A stretch of 56,063 nt of DNA, taken from assembly GCA_000173575.1 (NCBI GenBank), contig ABYL01000039.1:1-56063 (forward strand), written 5' to 3'. Position 1 is the first letter of the stretch. The number at the start of each line of letters is the position of its first letter. The position numbers and the translations under genes were made by a program. This document shows, in pieces, positions 1-10,421 of this stretch. A model generated the notes under the pieces. That model worked only from the letters and a program-made list of their open reading frames with translations, was not told where the DNA came from and did not search any database. Source of the DNA: Burkholderia sp. H160. Its GTDB lineage: Bacteria; Pseudomonadota; Gammaproteobacteria; Burkholderiales; Burkholderiaceae.

Positions 1-1514
<1,514 letters not shown>

Positions 1515-1554
1515 CGGCACGCATCAGCCGGGCCGCGCCGGCATCCACGGGAGC

Positions 1555-2706
1555 TTGGCTTTGTCATTTGCGAACTCATCGTCCGGGTTATCGGCCCCAG
1601 CATCCGCAACTGCAACGGCAACGGACATACCGCCGCCGTTGCAAGGACTGCGCGTGCTCGACCTTACGCGCCTGCTGCCGGGTCCGGTTGCCGCGCTGCG
1701 CCTCGCCGAGCTCGGCGCCGATGTGCTGAAGATCGAAGCGCCCGGCGCGGGTGACCCGACTCGCACGATGATGCAGTCGTCGAGCGATCGCGTCGCTGGC
1801 CGGCCCGGCGCGTTCTACCGGATGGTCAATCGCGGCAAGCGCGAGACGCGCCTCGACCTCAAATCCACTGCGGGACGCCACGTGCTGCGCGCGCTCGCGG
1901 CGGAAGCCGACGTGCTGATCGAGAGCTTCCGGCCCGGCGTGATGGAGCGGCTCGACCTCGATTACGCAACGCTCAGCGCAGCCAATCCACGCCTCGTCTA
2001 TTGCGCGATCAGCGGATATGGCGCGAGCGGCCCGTTCGCGGATCATGCGGGCCATGATGTGAACTACCTCGGCTATGCGGGCGTGCTCGATCAACTGGCG
2101 AGCCGCGACGGCGCGCCGATCCTGCCGAACTTCCAGATCGCCGATCTGCTCGGCGGTGCATTGAGCGCGGTCACGCAGATTCTCGCCGCGCTCTGGCACG
2201 TCGCGCGTGGCGGCGGAGGCCGCTTCGTCGATGTGTCGATGACGCACACGAGCTATGCGCACAACTTCGTCGCGCAAGTCTCGCTGCTCAACGAAGGGGC
2301 GGCTCCTGTCGCGGGCAGCGGTCTGCTGAACGGCGGCGTGCCCTGTTACAACCTGTATCGCACGAGCGATGGGCGCTGGCTCGCGGTCGGCGCGCTCGAA
2401 CTGAAGTTCTGGGAAACGTTGTGCATGGCGCTCGATCGGCCCGAATGGGCGACGCGTCACTGGAGCATGGGTCAGGCGATCGGCGGTCCCGATGCCCTGG
2501 CGCTCATTCAGGAACTCGCCGATGTGATTGCGACGCGCACGCTCGGCGAATGGATGGAGTTGCTGGAATCGCTCGACTGCTGCGTGTCGCCGGTGCTCAC
2601 GCCCGCTGAAGCGGCGCAGCATCCGCTGTTCAATCCGCACGCGTATGCGGCGGTGGCCGCGAGCGCCGCCGAAGCAGACGACGACAGCGCCAGCGAAAAG
2701 CCTTAA
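1555..2706 (+). CDS. CoA-transferase family III protein, alpha-methylacyl-CoA racemase-like
   Basis: The protein has the CaiB/BaiF fold signatures. LRVLDLTRLLPGP near the N-terminus is the usual first strand and CoA-binding loop. The later AGHDVNYLGYAG and ADLLGGAL segments carry the His and Asp that act as the acid/base pair in alpha-methylacyl-CoA racemases. I therefore favour racemization of 2-methylacyl-CoA esters over CoA transfer, although the two activities are hard to separate by eye. The start is uncertain: a TTG at 1555 gives 383 residues, but homologues usually begin close to the QGLRVLDL segment, so a later start (for example TTG at 1639) is possible. It lies 40 bases after the ABC-F gene on the same strand. 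Confidence 0.85.
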   Translation: MALSFANSSSGLSAPASATATATDIPPPLQGLRVLDLTRLLPGPVAALRLAELGADVLKIEAPGAGDPTRTMMQSSSDRVAGRPGAFYRMVNRGKRETRLDLKSTAGRHVLRALAAEADVLIESFRPGVMERLDLDYATLSAANPRLVYCAISGYGASGPFADHAGHDVNYLGYAGVLDQLASRDGAPILPNFQIADLLGGALSAVTQILAALWHVARGGGGRFVDVSMTHTSYAHNFVAQVSLLNEGAAPVAGSGLLNGGVPCYNLYRTSDGRWLAVGALELKFWETLCMALDRPEWATRHWSMGQAIGGPDALALIQELADVIATRTLGEWMELLESLDCCVSPVLTPAEAAQHPLFNPHAYAAVAASAAEADDDSASEKP

Positions 2707-2749
2707 TGCGCGCGACGAAGCCGCGACGCCATCAAAAAAACCACCTGCG

Positions 2750-3028
2750 TCAACGCCGCGTCACCGTCTGCCTCGGCAGCGTTTGACGCGGAGTTTTCTC
2801 GTCGTCGTACAGCAGGTGTTTGCGGCCTTCCACATGACGGCTGATCGTGGCGCGCACTTCGGCGGCCGTCACGTCTTCGGCCACCACGCGCCGCGAGATC
2901 TGCCCTGCCGTGTCGATCCACTCGACGATCCGGCAAGCGCCGCCCCAAGGCTGATGAATCGGTGCGGAGACCCGGCAGCCGCGCACCTGGATGTGATGGT
3001 CGGCAGCGGTTTCATGTGACTGTTTCAA
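2750..3028 (-). CDS. Small hypothetical protein (possibly DUF2866 family)
   Basis: This 92-residue frame starts at a TTG with an AAGGA ribosome-binding site about 8 bases upstream. It has no signal peptide or membrane segment. The middle (GGACRIVEWIDTAGQ, then a RRVVAEDVTAAEVRATI stretch) looks like a compact alpha/beta domain, while the C-terminus is basic and low in complexity. The size and the WGG...EWID core recall a short Burkholderia family of unknown function annotated as DUF2866, but I cannot confirm this. It lies upstream of nothing obvious on its strand and converges with the CoA-transferase-like gene. No function is assigned. Confidence 0.6.
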   Translation of the reverse strand: MKQSHETAADHHIQVRGCRVSAPIHQPWGGACRIVEWIDTAGQISRRVVAEDVTAAEVRATISRHVEGRKHLLYDDEKTPRQTLPRQTVTRR

Positions 3029-3182
3029 AGCGCGATCCTTTTTCGGGCATCAGAAGGGATGCATATCGTTACAGCTTATGAAAATGGCATGGCGACCAGG
3101 TTACAGCCAATAGGGGGATATTTACCGGGCATTACGGAACAGCGCGCGTACAAAGTACTGGCGAGCCGTCCGGGATGCCCGT

Positions 3183-4559
3183 CTATTCGAGCGCGCGGAC
3201 GCGGTCGATGGCCTGTTCGATCCGTTCGACGGCAACAACCTGTAAGCCTTCGATCGGCTGTTTCGGCATATTGGCTTTTGGAATCACCGCGACCGAGAAG
3301 CCGAGCTTGGCCGCCTCCTTGAGCCGCTCCTGGCCGCGCGGCGACGGTCGGATCTCGCCGGCAAGGCCCACTTCGCCGAACACGACCAGCCCCTTCGGCA
3401 GCGGTTTGTTGCGCATCGACGAATGAATCGCGAGCAGCACCGAGAGGTCGGCGGCGGGCTCGGCGATTTTCACGCCGCCCACCGCGTTCAGGAACACGTC
3501 CTGATCGAAACAGGCGATGCCCGCATGCCGATGCAGCACCGCAAGCAGCATCGCGAGCCGGTTCTGTTCGAGGCCGACCGCAAGGCGTCGCGGATTCGGC
3601 GCGTTGGCACCATCGACGAGCGCCTGCACTTCGACGAGCAGCGGCCGCGTGCCCTCCTGCGTGACGAGCACGCACGATCCCGGCACCGACTGCTCATGCT
3701 GCGACAAAAACAGCGCCGACGGATTCGCGACACCGCGCAGGCCGCGCTCGGTCATCGCGAACACGCCGAGCTCGTTGACCGCGCCGAAGCGGTTCTTGAT
3801 CGCGCGCACGAGGCGATACGACGAGTGCGTATCGCCCTCGAAATACAGCACCGTATCGACGATATGTTCGAGCACGCGCGGCCCCGCGAGCGCACCCTCT
3901 TTCGTCACGTGGCCGACCATGATGATCGTCGTGCCCGACTGCTTGGCGATGCGCGTGAGTTGCGCCGCGCATTCGCGCACCTGCGCAACCGAGCCCGGTG
4001 CGGAAGTCAAAGCATCCGAATAGACCGTCTGGATCGAATCGATCACGGCGACCTCGGGCCGTTGCTCCGCGATCGTCGCCTGAATTTTTTCGAGCTGGAT
4101 TTCCGCGAGCAATTGCAGCTCGCTCGCCTTCGAGCCCGGTTCGAGCAGCGCCAGCCGTTGCGCGCGCAACGCGATCTGCGCGCCCGATTCTTCGCCGCTG
4201 ATATAGAGCGCGCGTTTGTCCGCGGCAATTTCCGCGAGCGCTTGCAGCAGCAGCGTCGATTTACCGATGCCCGGATCGCCGCCGATCAGCACCACGCCAC
4301 CCGGCACGAGACCACCACCGAGCACACGATCGAATTCGCTGACGCCGGTGGAAAAGCGCGGCACGTCCGATGCTTCGATGTCGGCGAGACGCCGCACCGG
4401 CGTGCTCTTCGCGAGCGACTGGAAACGGTGCGTGGAGGGCGCCTCGGCGACCGATTCGACCAGCGTGTTCCACGCCTGACAGGACGGGCATTGACCGGAC
4501 CACTTCGGCGACTGTCCGCCGCATTCGCCGCAGATGTACAACGTCTTCGGTTTCGCCAC
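3183..4559 (-). CDS. radA: DNA repair protein RadA
   Basis: The 458-residue product is full length for RadA (Sms). It starts with a four-cysteine zinc finger (C10, C13, C24, C27), followed by a RecA-like ATPase with Walker A GGDPGIGKS at about residues 93-101. The RadA-specific KNRFG motif is present, and the C-terminal part resembles the Lon protease domain. RadA is a cytosolic DnaB-type helicase that promotes branch migration during recombinational repair. The gene starts 3 bases after the stop of alr, so the two are almost certainly translated from one message. Confidence 0.98.
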   Translation of the reverse strand: MAKPKTLYICGECGGQSPKWSGQCPSCQAWNTLVESVAEAPSTHRFQSLAKSTPVRRLADIEASDVPRFSTGVSEFDRVLGGGLVPGGVVLIGGDPGIGKSTLLLQALAEIAADKRALYISGEESGAQIALRAQRLALLEPGSKASELQLLAEIQLEKIQATIAEQRPEVAVIDSIQTVYSDALTSAPGSVAQVRECAAQLTRIAKQSGTTIIMVGHVTKEGALAGPRVLEHIVDTVLYFEGDTHSSYRLVRAIKNRFGAVNELGVFAMTERGLRGVANPSALFLSQHEQSVPGSCVLVTQEGTRPLLVEVQALVDGANAPNPRRLAVGLEQNRLAMLLAVLHRHAGIACFDQDVFLNAVGGVKIAEPAADLSVLLAIHSSMRNKPLPKGLVVFGEVGLAGEIRPSPRGQERLKEAAKLGFSVAVIPKANMPKQPIEGLQVVAVERIEQAIDRVRALE

Positions 4560-4562
4560 GCG

Positions 4563-5633
4563 TTACTCCGCGCGAACCGGCACACGCGGCGCGACCGCGC
4601 ACATCAGCTCGTAGCCGATCGTGCCGCAGACCTGCGCGACGTCGTCGATGGGCAGCGCGGTGCCCCACAGTTCGACGCGCGAGCCGACGTTGGCGGTCGG
4701 CACCGGCGTCAGGTCGACGGTCAGCATGTCCATCGACACGCGGCCCACGATCCGCGTGCGCACGCCATCGACGATCACCGGCGTGCCTTCCGGCGCGACG
4801 CGCGGATAGCCGTCCGCGTAACCGCACGCGACCACGCCGATGCGCATCGACCCGCGCGCGGTGAACGTCGAACCGTAGCCGACCGAGCTGCCTTCGCCGA
4901 GCGTTTGCACGGCGATCAGTTCCGAGGTGAGTGTCATTGCAGGCTGCAGGCCCGTGCCTTCGATCGCGGCCGTCACGCCGGACGGCGACGCGCCATACAG
5001 CATGATGCCCGGGCGCACCCAGTCGAAATGCGCCTGCGGATGCCACAGCGTCGCGGCCGAATTCGAGAGACTGCGCGCACCGGCGATGCCCTGCGCGCCG
5101 CGCTCGAACGCTTCCATCTGATGCGCAATGCCTCGCTCGCCATCGGCATCGGAAAAATGCGTCATCAGCGTGATCTGGCCGACGCCCTGGCAGGCGCGCG
5201 CGCGCTCCCACGCAGCGCGGAATTTTTCGACCGTGTAGCCGAGCCGGTTCATGCCGGTGTTCATCTTCAACTGGATGTTGACCGGTTTCGACAGACGCGC
5301 CATTTCGAGCATGCGCAGTTGCTCATCCGAATGGAGTGCCGTGGTCAAGCTATAGCGGTCGATCACGTCGATATCGGTCGGACGAAAAAAGCCTTCCAGC
5401 AGAAGAATCGGGCCCGCCCAGCCCAGTTCTCGCAACTTCACCGCTTCTTCGAGGTCCAGTAATCCAAAGCCGTCGGTAGCGCGCAAACCGGGGAACGCGC
5501 GCGCGAGGCCATGCCCGTATGCATTGGCCTTGACGACGGCCCAGATTTTCGATTTCGGCGCATGGCGCCGCGCGACAGCGAGGTTGTTGGCGAGAGCGGC
5601 GGTATGAATCGTGGCGGAAAGGGGGCGCGGCAT
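4563..5633 (-). CDS. alr: Alanine racemase
   Basis: The enzyme interconverts L- and D-alanine for peptidoglycan synthesis in the cytosol, using pyridoxal phosphate. The PLP lysine lies in the motif [10 protein letters not shown] (K35), and the second catalytic tyrosine is in the GYGSTF segment near residue 250. The 356-residue length is normal for the family. I chose the ATG at 5633, which puts MPRPLSATI at the N-terminus as in homologues; a GTG at 5654 would add seven residues. Neither start has a strong ribosome-binding site. The gene is transcribed with radA and away from lplT. Confidence 0.97.
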   Translation of the reverse strand: MPRPLSATIHTAALANNLAVARRHAPKSKIWAVVKANAYGHGLARAFPGLRATDGFGLLDLEEAVKLRELGWAGPILLLEGFFRPTDIDVIDRYSLTTALHSDEQLRMLEMARLSKPVNIQLKMNTGMNRLGYTVEKFRAAWERARACQGVGQITLMTHFSDADGERGIAHQMEAFERGAQGIAGARSLSNSAATLWHPQAHFDWVRPGIMLYGASPSGVTAAIEGTGLQPAMTLTSELIAVQTLGEGSSVGYGSTFTARGSMRIGVVACGYADGYPRVAPEGTPVIVDGVRTRIVGRVSMDMLTVDLTPVPTANVGSRVELWGTALPIDDVAQVCGTIGYELMCAVAPRVPVRAE

Positions 5634-5752
5634 GGGATTTTTTCGTAAAGACACTTGCGAATCAGCGGCTTACAGGGCGTTTTCAACGCTCGGCGGCCCG
5701 CTGGGCGGTGCGATCAAGGATTCTGCTAGTCTGAATCCACCTATTTTCATGA

Positions 5753-5758
5753 TATAAA
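5753..5758 (+). promoter_or_regulatory. Possible -10 element for lplT
   Basis: The hexamer TATAAA lies about 95 bases before the lplT ATG. A weak -35 match (CTGAAT at 5731-5736) sits 16 bases upstream. This is a match by eye only. Confidence 0.3.
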
Positions 5759-5851
5759 GCCGTGCGCACAACCCATTTCGATCGGCATAAGCCCGGACGC
5801 CTTGCAAACGGCCGGGGCGGACGGACCGCAGCGAGGACAGCATCGCATCAG

Positions 5852-7159
5852 ATGAAAAAAGGTTTTTACACCATCATGGCCGCGCAGTTTTTTTCGTCGC
5901 TGGCCGACAATGCGCTTCTGATCGCCGCTATCGCACTGCTGAAAGATCTTCACGCTCCGAACTGGATGACGCCGCTGCTCAAGCTGTTTTTTGTGCTGTC
6001 GTACGTCGTTCTTGCCGCCTTCGTCGGAGCGTTCGCCGACTCCCGTCCGAAGGGACGCGTGATGTTCATCACCAACACGATCAAGGTGGTCGGTTGCCTG
6101 ACCATGCTGGGCGGCGCGCATCCGCTGATTGCGTACGGCATCGTCGGCTTCGGCGCGGCGGCGTACTCGCCCGCCAAATACGGCATTCTCACCGAGCTGT
6201 TGCCGCCTGACCGGCTCGTCGCCGCGAACGGCTGGATCGAAGGCACCACGGTCGGCTCGATCATTCTCGGCACGGTGCTCGGCGGCGCGCTGATCAGCCC
6301 GCATATCGCGGCGCCAATTCTCAGATGGCACATCCCCACCGTGAACACGCCCGCGGAAGCCGCGATGCTCGTGATCATGGCCATTTACATGGTCGCCGCG
6401 CTGTTCAATCTGCGCATTCCCGATACCGGCGCGCGCTATCCGAGACAGGAGCACGGGCCGATCCGCCTGATCACCGATTTCGCTGACTGCTTCCTCGTAC
6501 TGTGGCGCGACAAGCTCGGACAGATTTCGCTCGCCGTGACGACGCTGTTCTGGGGCGCGGGCGCGACGCTGCAATTCATCGTGCTGAAGTGGGCCGAGGT
6601 GTCGCTGGGCATGTCGCTGTCCGAGGCGGCGATCCTGCAGGCAGTGGTCGCGGTCGGCGTCGCAGGCGGCGCGGTTCTCGCGGCCTCGCGTGTGCCGTTG
6701 AAGAAGTCGCTGTCGGTATTGCCGGTCGGCATCATGATGGGCATCTCCGTGATGCTGATGGCGTTCTACACGCGCGATCTGTTTCCCCCACACTGGGGCG
6801 TCTATTTCGGCCGCATGCACGTGCCGGGCTATCTAATCTTCGCGTATATCTTCCTGATGTTCGTGGGCGGCCTGTCGGGATTTTTCGTCGTGCCGATGAA
6901 TGCGCTGCTGCAGCATCGCGGGCACGTGCTGCTGTCGGCGGGTCATTCGATCGCCGTGCAGAACTTCAACGAGAATCTGTCCGTGCTCGTGATGCTGTGC
7001 CTGTACGCGGTGCTCGTGTGGCTCGACGTGCCGGTCACCGTGGTGATCGTGCTGTTCGGCACCTTCGTGTGCGTGATGATGTGGCTCGTGATGCGGCGCC
7101 ATCAGGCGAACCAGCGCGCGTTCGACTCGGTCGCGCTGATTGGCGAAGCCAAGCACTGA
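5852..7159 (+). CDS. lplT: Lysophospholipid transporter LplT (MFS)
   Basis: The protein has about twelve hydrophobic segments and opens with MKKGFYTIMAAQFFSSLADN, the characteristic LplT N-terminus. LplT flips lysophospholipids across the inner membrane so they can be re-acylated. The frame is open upstream to 5762, but I placed the start at ATG 5852 because the extra residues are not hydrophobic and do not look like the family. The product is 435 residues. No Aas acyltransferase gene adjoins it here; thiD follows 61 bases later on the same strand. Confidence 0.92.
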   Translation: MKKGFYTIMAAQFFSSLADNALLIAAIALLKDLHAPNWMTPLLKLFFVLSYVVLAAFVGAFADSRPKGRVMFITNTIKVVGCLTMLGGAHPLIAYGIVGFGAAAYSPAKYGILTELLPPDRLVAANGWIEGTTVGSIILGTVLGGALISPHIAAPILRWHIPTVNTPAEAAMLVIMAIYMVAALFNLRIPDTGARYPRQEHGPIRLITDFADCFLVLWRDKLGQISLAVTTLFWGAGATLQFIVLKWAEVSLGMSLSEAAILQAVVAVGVAGGAVLAASRVPLKKSLSVLPVGIMMGISVMLMAFYTRDLFPPHWGVYFGRMHVPGYLIFAYIFLMFVGGLSGFFVVPMNALLQHRGHVLLSAGHSIAVQNFNENLSVLVMLCLYAVLVWLDVPVTVVIVLFGTFVCVMMWLVMRRHQANQRAFDSVALIGEAKH

Positions 7160-7220
7160 CGAGCCGCAGCGGGCCGGCCGCGACGCAGCCGAACGCGCCC
7201 TCCTTCTTCCTCGCTTGACC

Positions 7221-8027
7221 ATGACTCAACCGATTCCCAATGTGCTGACGATCGCCGGTTCCGATTCCGGCGGCGGCGCCGGCATCCAGGCTGATCTGAA
7301 GGCCTTCTCGGCGCTCGGCGCCTATGGCGCGAGTGTGATCACCGCACTGACCGCGCAGAACACGCGCGGCGTCACCGCTATACACACACCGGACCCGAGC
7401 TTCATCACTGCGCAGCTCGACGCGGTGTTTGACGACATCCGCATCGACGCGGTGAAGATCGGGATGCTCGCGAATGCGCCGATCGCGCGCGCAGTCGCCG
7501 ACGCGCTGCGCCGTCACCGGCCGAAGCACATCGTGCTCGACACGGTGATGATCTCGAAGAGCAATCACGCGCTATTGCTGCCCGATGCAGTCGCGGTGGT
7601 GCGCGACGAACTGCTGCCGCTCGCCGATCTGTTGACGCCGAATCTGCCGGAAGCGGCGGCATTGCTCGGCACGCAGCCCGCCAGCGATGAAGCCGGCATG
7701 GTCGAGCAAGGCGAAGCGCTGCGCGCGCTCGGTGCGCGCGCCGTGCTGATGAAGGGCGGCCATCTGAGCGCGACCGATAGCCCCGACTGGCTCGTCCAGG
7801 AGAGCGGCACGCTGCGTCTCGGTGGTCCGCGCGTACCGGTGAAGAACACGCATGGAACGGGCTGCACACTGTCGTCGGCGATTGCGGCGCTGATTCCGCA
7901 GCGAGACGATCTGGCTAGCGCTGTGGCCGATGCAAAGGTTTATCTGACCGGCGCGTTGCAGGCGAGCGAGCGGCTAGACGTCGGCCACGGCGTGGGGCCG
8001 GTGCATCACTTTCATCGGTGGTGGTGA
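7221..8027 (+). CDS. thiD: Hydroxymethylpyrimidine/phosphomethylpyrimidine kinase
   Basis: ThiD phosphorylates HMP and then HMP-phosphate in thiamine synthesis. The N-terminal [20 protein letters not shown] segment is the substrate-binding signature, and [13 protein letters not shown] near the C-terminus is the ribokinase-type ATP/anion-hole motif with the catalytic region. The 268-residue length is typical. The ATG at 7221 was chosen because the conserved VLTIAGSDS starts only eight residues later. I see no TPP riboswitch in front of it; it appears to be read through from lplT. Confidence 0.95.
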   Translation: MTQPIPNVLTIAGSDSGGGAGIQADLKAFSALGAYGASVITALTAQNTRGVTAIHTPDPSFITAQLDAVFDDIRIDAVKIGMLANAPIARAVADALRRHRPKHIVLDTVMISKSNHALLLPDAVAVVRDELLPLADLLTPNLPEAAALLGTQPASDEAGMVEQGEALRALGARAVLMKGGHLSATDSPDWLVQESGTLRLGGPRVPVKNTHGTGCTLSSAIAALIPQRDDLASAVADAKVYLTGALQASERLDVGHGVGPVHHFHRWW

Positions 8028-8033
8028 GCGGCG

Positions 8034-9059
8034 TTATTGCTTCGCGTAACGCTGCGCGTGCTCAGGCCAGTCGTCGGGCACGATAAAGCCGCGTGAGCGT
8101 TCAAGCAGGTGGCCCGTGTTGTCGTCGACGAATGCGGCGACCATCGCCGGGCCGTGTTGAACTGACGTCTGCGCGGCGAGCGTGGTTGCGTCAACGTAGT
8201 ACGCACTGTTCGCGCCGGCGTGCGCCTGATATCGCGGCGCGAGCCATTCGAGCCGTGGCAACGCGCGCCACCTGCGCGCATGCGCGGCCGCGAACGCCGG
8301 CCACTCGCGACGCGTGATCCACCAGCCGCGACCATGCGCGGGATCGAGTTCGGCGGGATCGATGGGCGTCTCGCCATGCCAGTAAAACAGCCAGCCTTTG
8401 ACGAACATCTGCGGCGTCCACGCACCCGCATAGCCCGTCGATGCAAACTCCTCGCGCGCGCTCAGCGGCAACTGATGATGGAGCAGATGCGCAAGCTTCA
8501 GATCGAAGCGGTCCTTCAGATTGGGGCCGACGTAATCGGCGAGACGCGCCGTCTCTCCCCCCTTCGTATCGCCCGCATGCAGATAGCACTTCACCGCGAG
8601 TTCCCAATGCAGCCGCTCGCCCTGGCGCGTGCGCACGAGAAAATCACATTCACCGAGCGTGAGGCCCGCGTGTCGCAACGGCACGCCGGCTGCGATCAAT
8701 TGCGTCGCTGGTCCATGCTGCAGGAAAAAACCAAGCAGGCGTTCGGCGTATCGGCCTAGACGTGTAACGCGCGTTACCGCCAGATCGCGATGCAGCGGCT
8801 CTGGGGCGGCGTCGAGCGCACGCAGCCAGTCGCTCGTGGCCTGCAAGTCCTGCGGTGTATCGAAGGGATCGGCGAGCGCGCCGGTCGGAGGCTGGGGGCG
8901 CAACAGATCGGGACTCAGCAGTAGCCACGCAAGATCGCGGACGGCGGGATCGCGCAGCGCATCGGCCGACGCATCGCCGCGCACACCGAGCAACGTATCG
9001 AAAAACGCCGCGCGGCTGACAGACACCGCGGGCGTGCGCGCCGCCGGCCCCTCGGGCAT
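8034..9059 (-). CDS. DUF1853 family protein, possible PD-(D/E)XK-like fold
   Basis: This 341-residue cytosolic protein matches what I know as the DUF1853 family, whose function is not established. Its centre reads GECDFLVRTRQGERLHWELA followed by VK, a layout close to the PD-(D/E)XK nuclease core in which an acidic residue after GE is followed by a strand ending in E/D and K (here D139, E153, K157). That suggests, but does not prove, a nuclease-related fold. The ATG is 2 bases after the stop of the uracil-DNA glycosylase gene, so it is the last gene of the tsaB-rimI-glycosylase run. It converges with thiD with only 6 bases between them. Confidence 0.8.
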   Translation of the reverse strand: MPEGPAARTPAVSVSRAAFFDTLLGVRGDASADALRDPAVRDLAWLLLSPDLLRPQPPTGALADPFDTPQDLQATSDWLRALDAAPEPLHRDLAVTRVTRLGRYAERLLGFFLQHGPATQLIAAGVPLRHAGLTLGECDFLVRTRQGERLHWELAVKCYLHAGDTKGGETARLADYVGPNLKDRFDLKLAHLLHHQLPLSAREEFASTGYAGAWTPQMFVKGWLFYWHGETPIDPAELDPAHGRGWWITRREWPAFAAAHARRWRALPRLEWLAPRYQAHAGANSAYYVDATTLAAQTSVQHGPAMVAAFVDDNTGHLLERSRGFIVPDDWPEHAQRYAKQ

Positions 9060-9061
9060 CG

Positions 9062-9940
9062 TCACTTTGATTCGTTCGACGGCGCGCCGCCGTTCGCGAG
9101 CCATGTCTCGCGGGCGAGGCACAGGTCCGCCCACGCCTTGGCCTTGTCGGGCAGGCTGCGCAGCAGATAGGCCGGGTGATAGGTGACGATCACCGGCACG
9201 CCCTCGTACGTATGTACGCGGCCGCGCAGCGACGAAATGCTTGCCTCGGTCTTCAGCAGGCTCTGCGCGGCGAAACGGCCGAGCGCGACGATCAGCTTCG
9301 GCTTCACCAGCGACACCTGGCGCTGCAGATACGGCTCGCAGCGCGCGACTTCGTCCGGTTGCGGATTGCGGTTGCCCGGCGGGCGGCACTTGATCACGTT
9401 CGCGATATACACGTTGGTGCCGCGCGCAAGCGCGAGCGAACGCAGCATGTTGTCGAGCAGCTTGCCGGCCTGGCCGACGAACGGCTCACCCTGACGGTCC
9501 TCGTTCTCGCCGGGCGCTTCGCCGATCAGCATCCAGTCGGCCTCGCGATCGCCAACGCCGAACACTGTGTTCGTGCGCTTCTCGCACAGCCGGCACGCCT
9601 CGCATCCGGCGACACGTTCGGCGAGCGCGTCCCAGTCGAGCGTGTGGATGGCTGGCAGCGCGGGCGCGTCGCGGCGCGCTTCGACGGGTTCGGGGGCCGG
9701 CGCGCCTGGATCGTCGAACCACGCGAAGTCGTCGTCGGGTGGGACGTCTAAGGTAGGCGGCGCTGAACGGTCGGGTTGCGACTGCGGTTGCGGCTGTGAT
9801 GCTTCGGGCCGCGCCACGGGTTCGTCGTTTGCGTCTTCCCGCATGGATTGCAACGGCTCGTCCGCCTGCGTCGCCACTGCGCGACGCACCCACAACGGCG
9901 CGAGTCCGAATTCTTCGAGCACCGATTCATGCAGCGCCAT
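9062..9940 (-). CDS. Uracil-DNA glycosylase, family 4 (iron-sulfur)
   Basis: The enzyme removes uracil from DNA at the start of base-excision repair. Motif A is GEAPGENEDRQGEPFVGQAG and motif B is YHPAYLLR. Four cysteines (113, 116, 185, 201 with this start) are placed as in family 4 enzymes that carry a [4Fe-4S] cluster. The first 100 residues or so are a Pro/Gln/Asp-rich, probably disordered tail absent from minimal family members. ATG 9940 was chosen because GGAGGG lies 5 bases upstream; a TTG at 9958 would add six residues. It overlaps the end of rimI by 14 bases. Confidence 0.95.
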   Translation of the reverse strand: MALHESVLEEFGLAPLWVRRAVATQADEPLQSMREDANDEPVARPEASQPQPQSQPDRSAPPTLDVPPDDDFAWFDDPGAPAPEPVEARRDAPALPAIHTLDWDALAERVAGCEACRLCEKRTNTVFGVGDREADWMLIGEAPGENEDRQGEPFVGQAGKLLDNMLRSLALARGTNVYIANVIKCRPPGNRNPQPDEVARCEPYLQRQVSLVKPKLIVALGRFAAQSLLKTEASISSLRGRVHTYEGVPVIVTYHPAYLLRSLPDKAKAWADLCLARETWLANGGAPSNESK

Positions 9941-10421
9941 CTGCGCCCTCCATGGCAAACGACAGACGCATCACGATCGCGTCCTCCCGGCCGCGATGCC
10001 GCGCCGGATAATAATTTTTGCGCCGGCCGATCGACGCGAAGCCGAAGCGCTCGTACAACCGGATCGCGCGGTGATTCGACGGCCGCACTTCGAGCAGCAG
10101 CCCATCGAGCTTTTCCGCGTGCGTGATGCGCACCGCCTCGCGCAGCAGCGCCAGGCCCGCGCCGCCGCCTTGCGCTTGCGGCGTGACGCACAGATTGAGC
10201 AGATGCATTTCATCGACGACCGGCATCAGCACGCAGTAGCCGATCAACGTCCCCGTCACGTGCCGCAGACAGATGCCGAAATAGCCGTTGCGCAGCGAGT
10301 CGCCGAAATTGCCGCGGCTCCACGGAAACTCATACGCGAGCTTCTCGATTGCGGCGACTTCGTCCAGGTCGCTTTCGGTCATCGGCGACATGTAGCGGTC
10401 GGCGAGCAGCACGCCGCTCAT
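9927..10421 (-). CDS. rimI: Ribosomal-protein S18-alanine N-acetyltransferase
   Basis: A 164-residue GNAT-fold protein with the RimI features: the acceptor-side AYEFPWSRGNF segment near the N-terminus, the acetyl-CoA pyrophosphate loop around QGGGAGLALL, and the C-terminal GFASIGRRKNYY. RimI acetylates the N-terminal alanine of ribosomal protein S18. Its ATG overlaps the tsaB stop in a four-base ATGA, the usual sign of translational coupling. Neighbouring tsaB makes the assignment stronger, since rimI and tsaB are commonly adjacent. A start ten residues further in is possible. Confidence 0.95.
   Translation of the reverse strand: MSGVLLADRYMSPMTESDLDEVAAIEKLAYEFPWSRGNFGDSLRNGYFGICLRHVTGTLIGYCVLMPVVDEMHLLNLCVTPQAQGGGAGLALLREAVRITHAEKLDGLLLEVRPSNHRAIRLYERFGFASIGRRKNYYPARHRGREDAIVMRLSFAMEGADGAA

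Noticed and set aside
3423-5462. 679-residue open frame opposite radA and alr
   Set aside because: It is the antisense shadow of two clear genes. Its composition is Arg/His/Ala-rich with no domain, as expected for GC-rich DNA.
5747-6820. 357-residue open frame opposite lplT
   Set aside because: Antisense shadow; lplT has clear membrane segments and family motifs.
7160-7220. Possible TPP riboswitch before thiD
   Set aside because: The gap is only 61 bases and lacks the conserved TPP-riboswitch core; the gene appears to be read from lplT.
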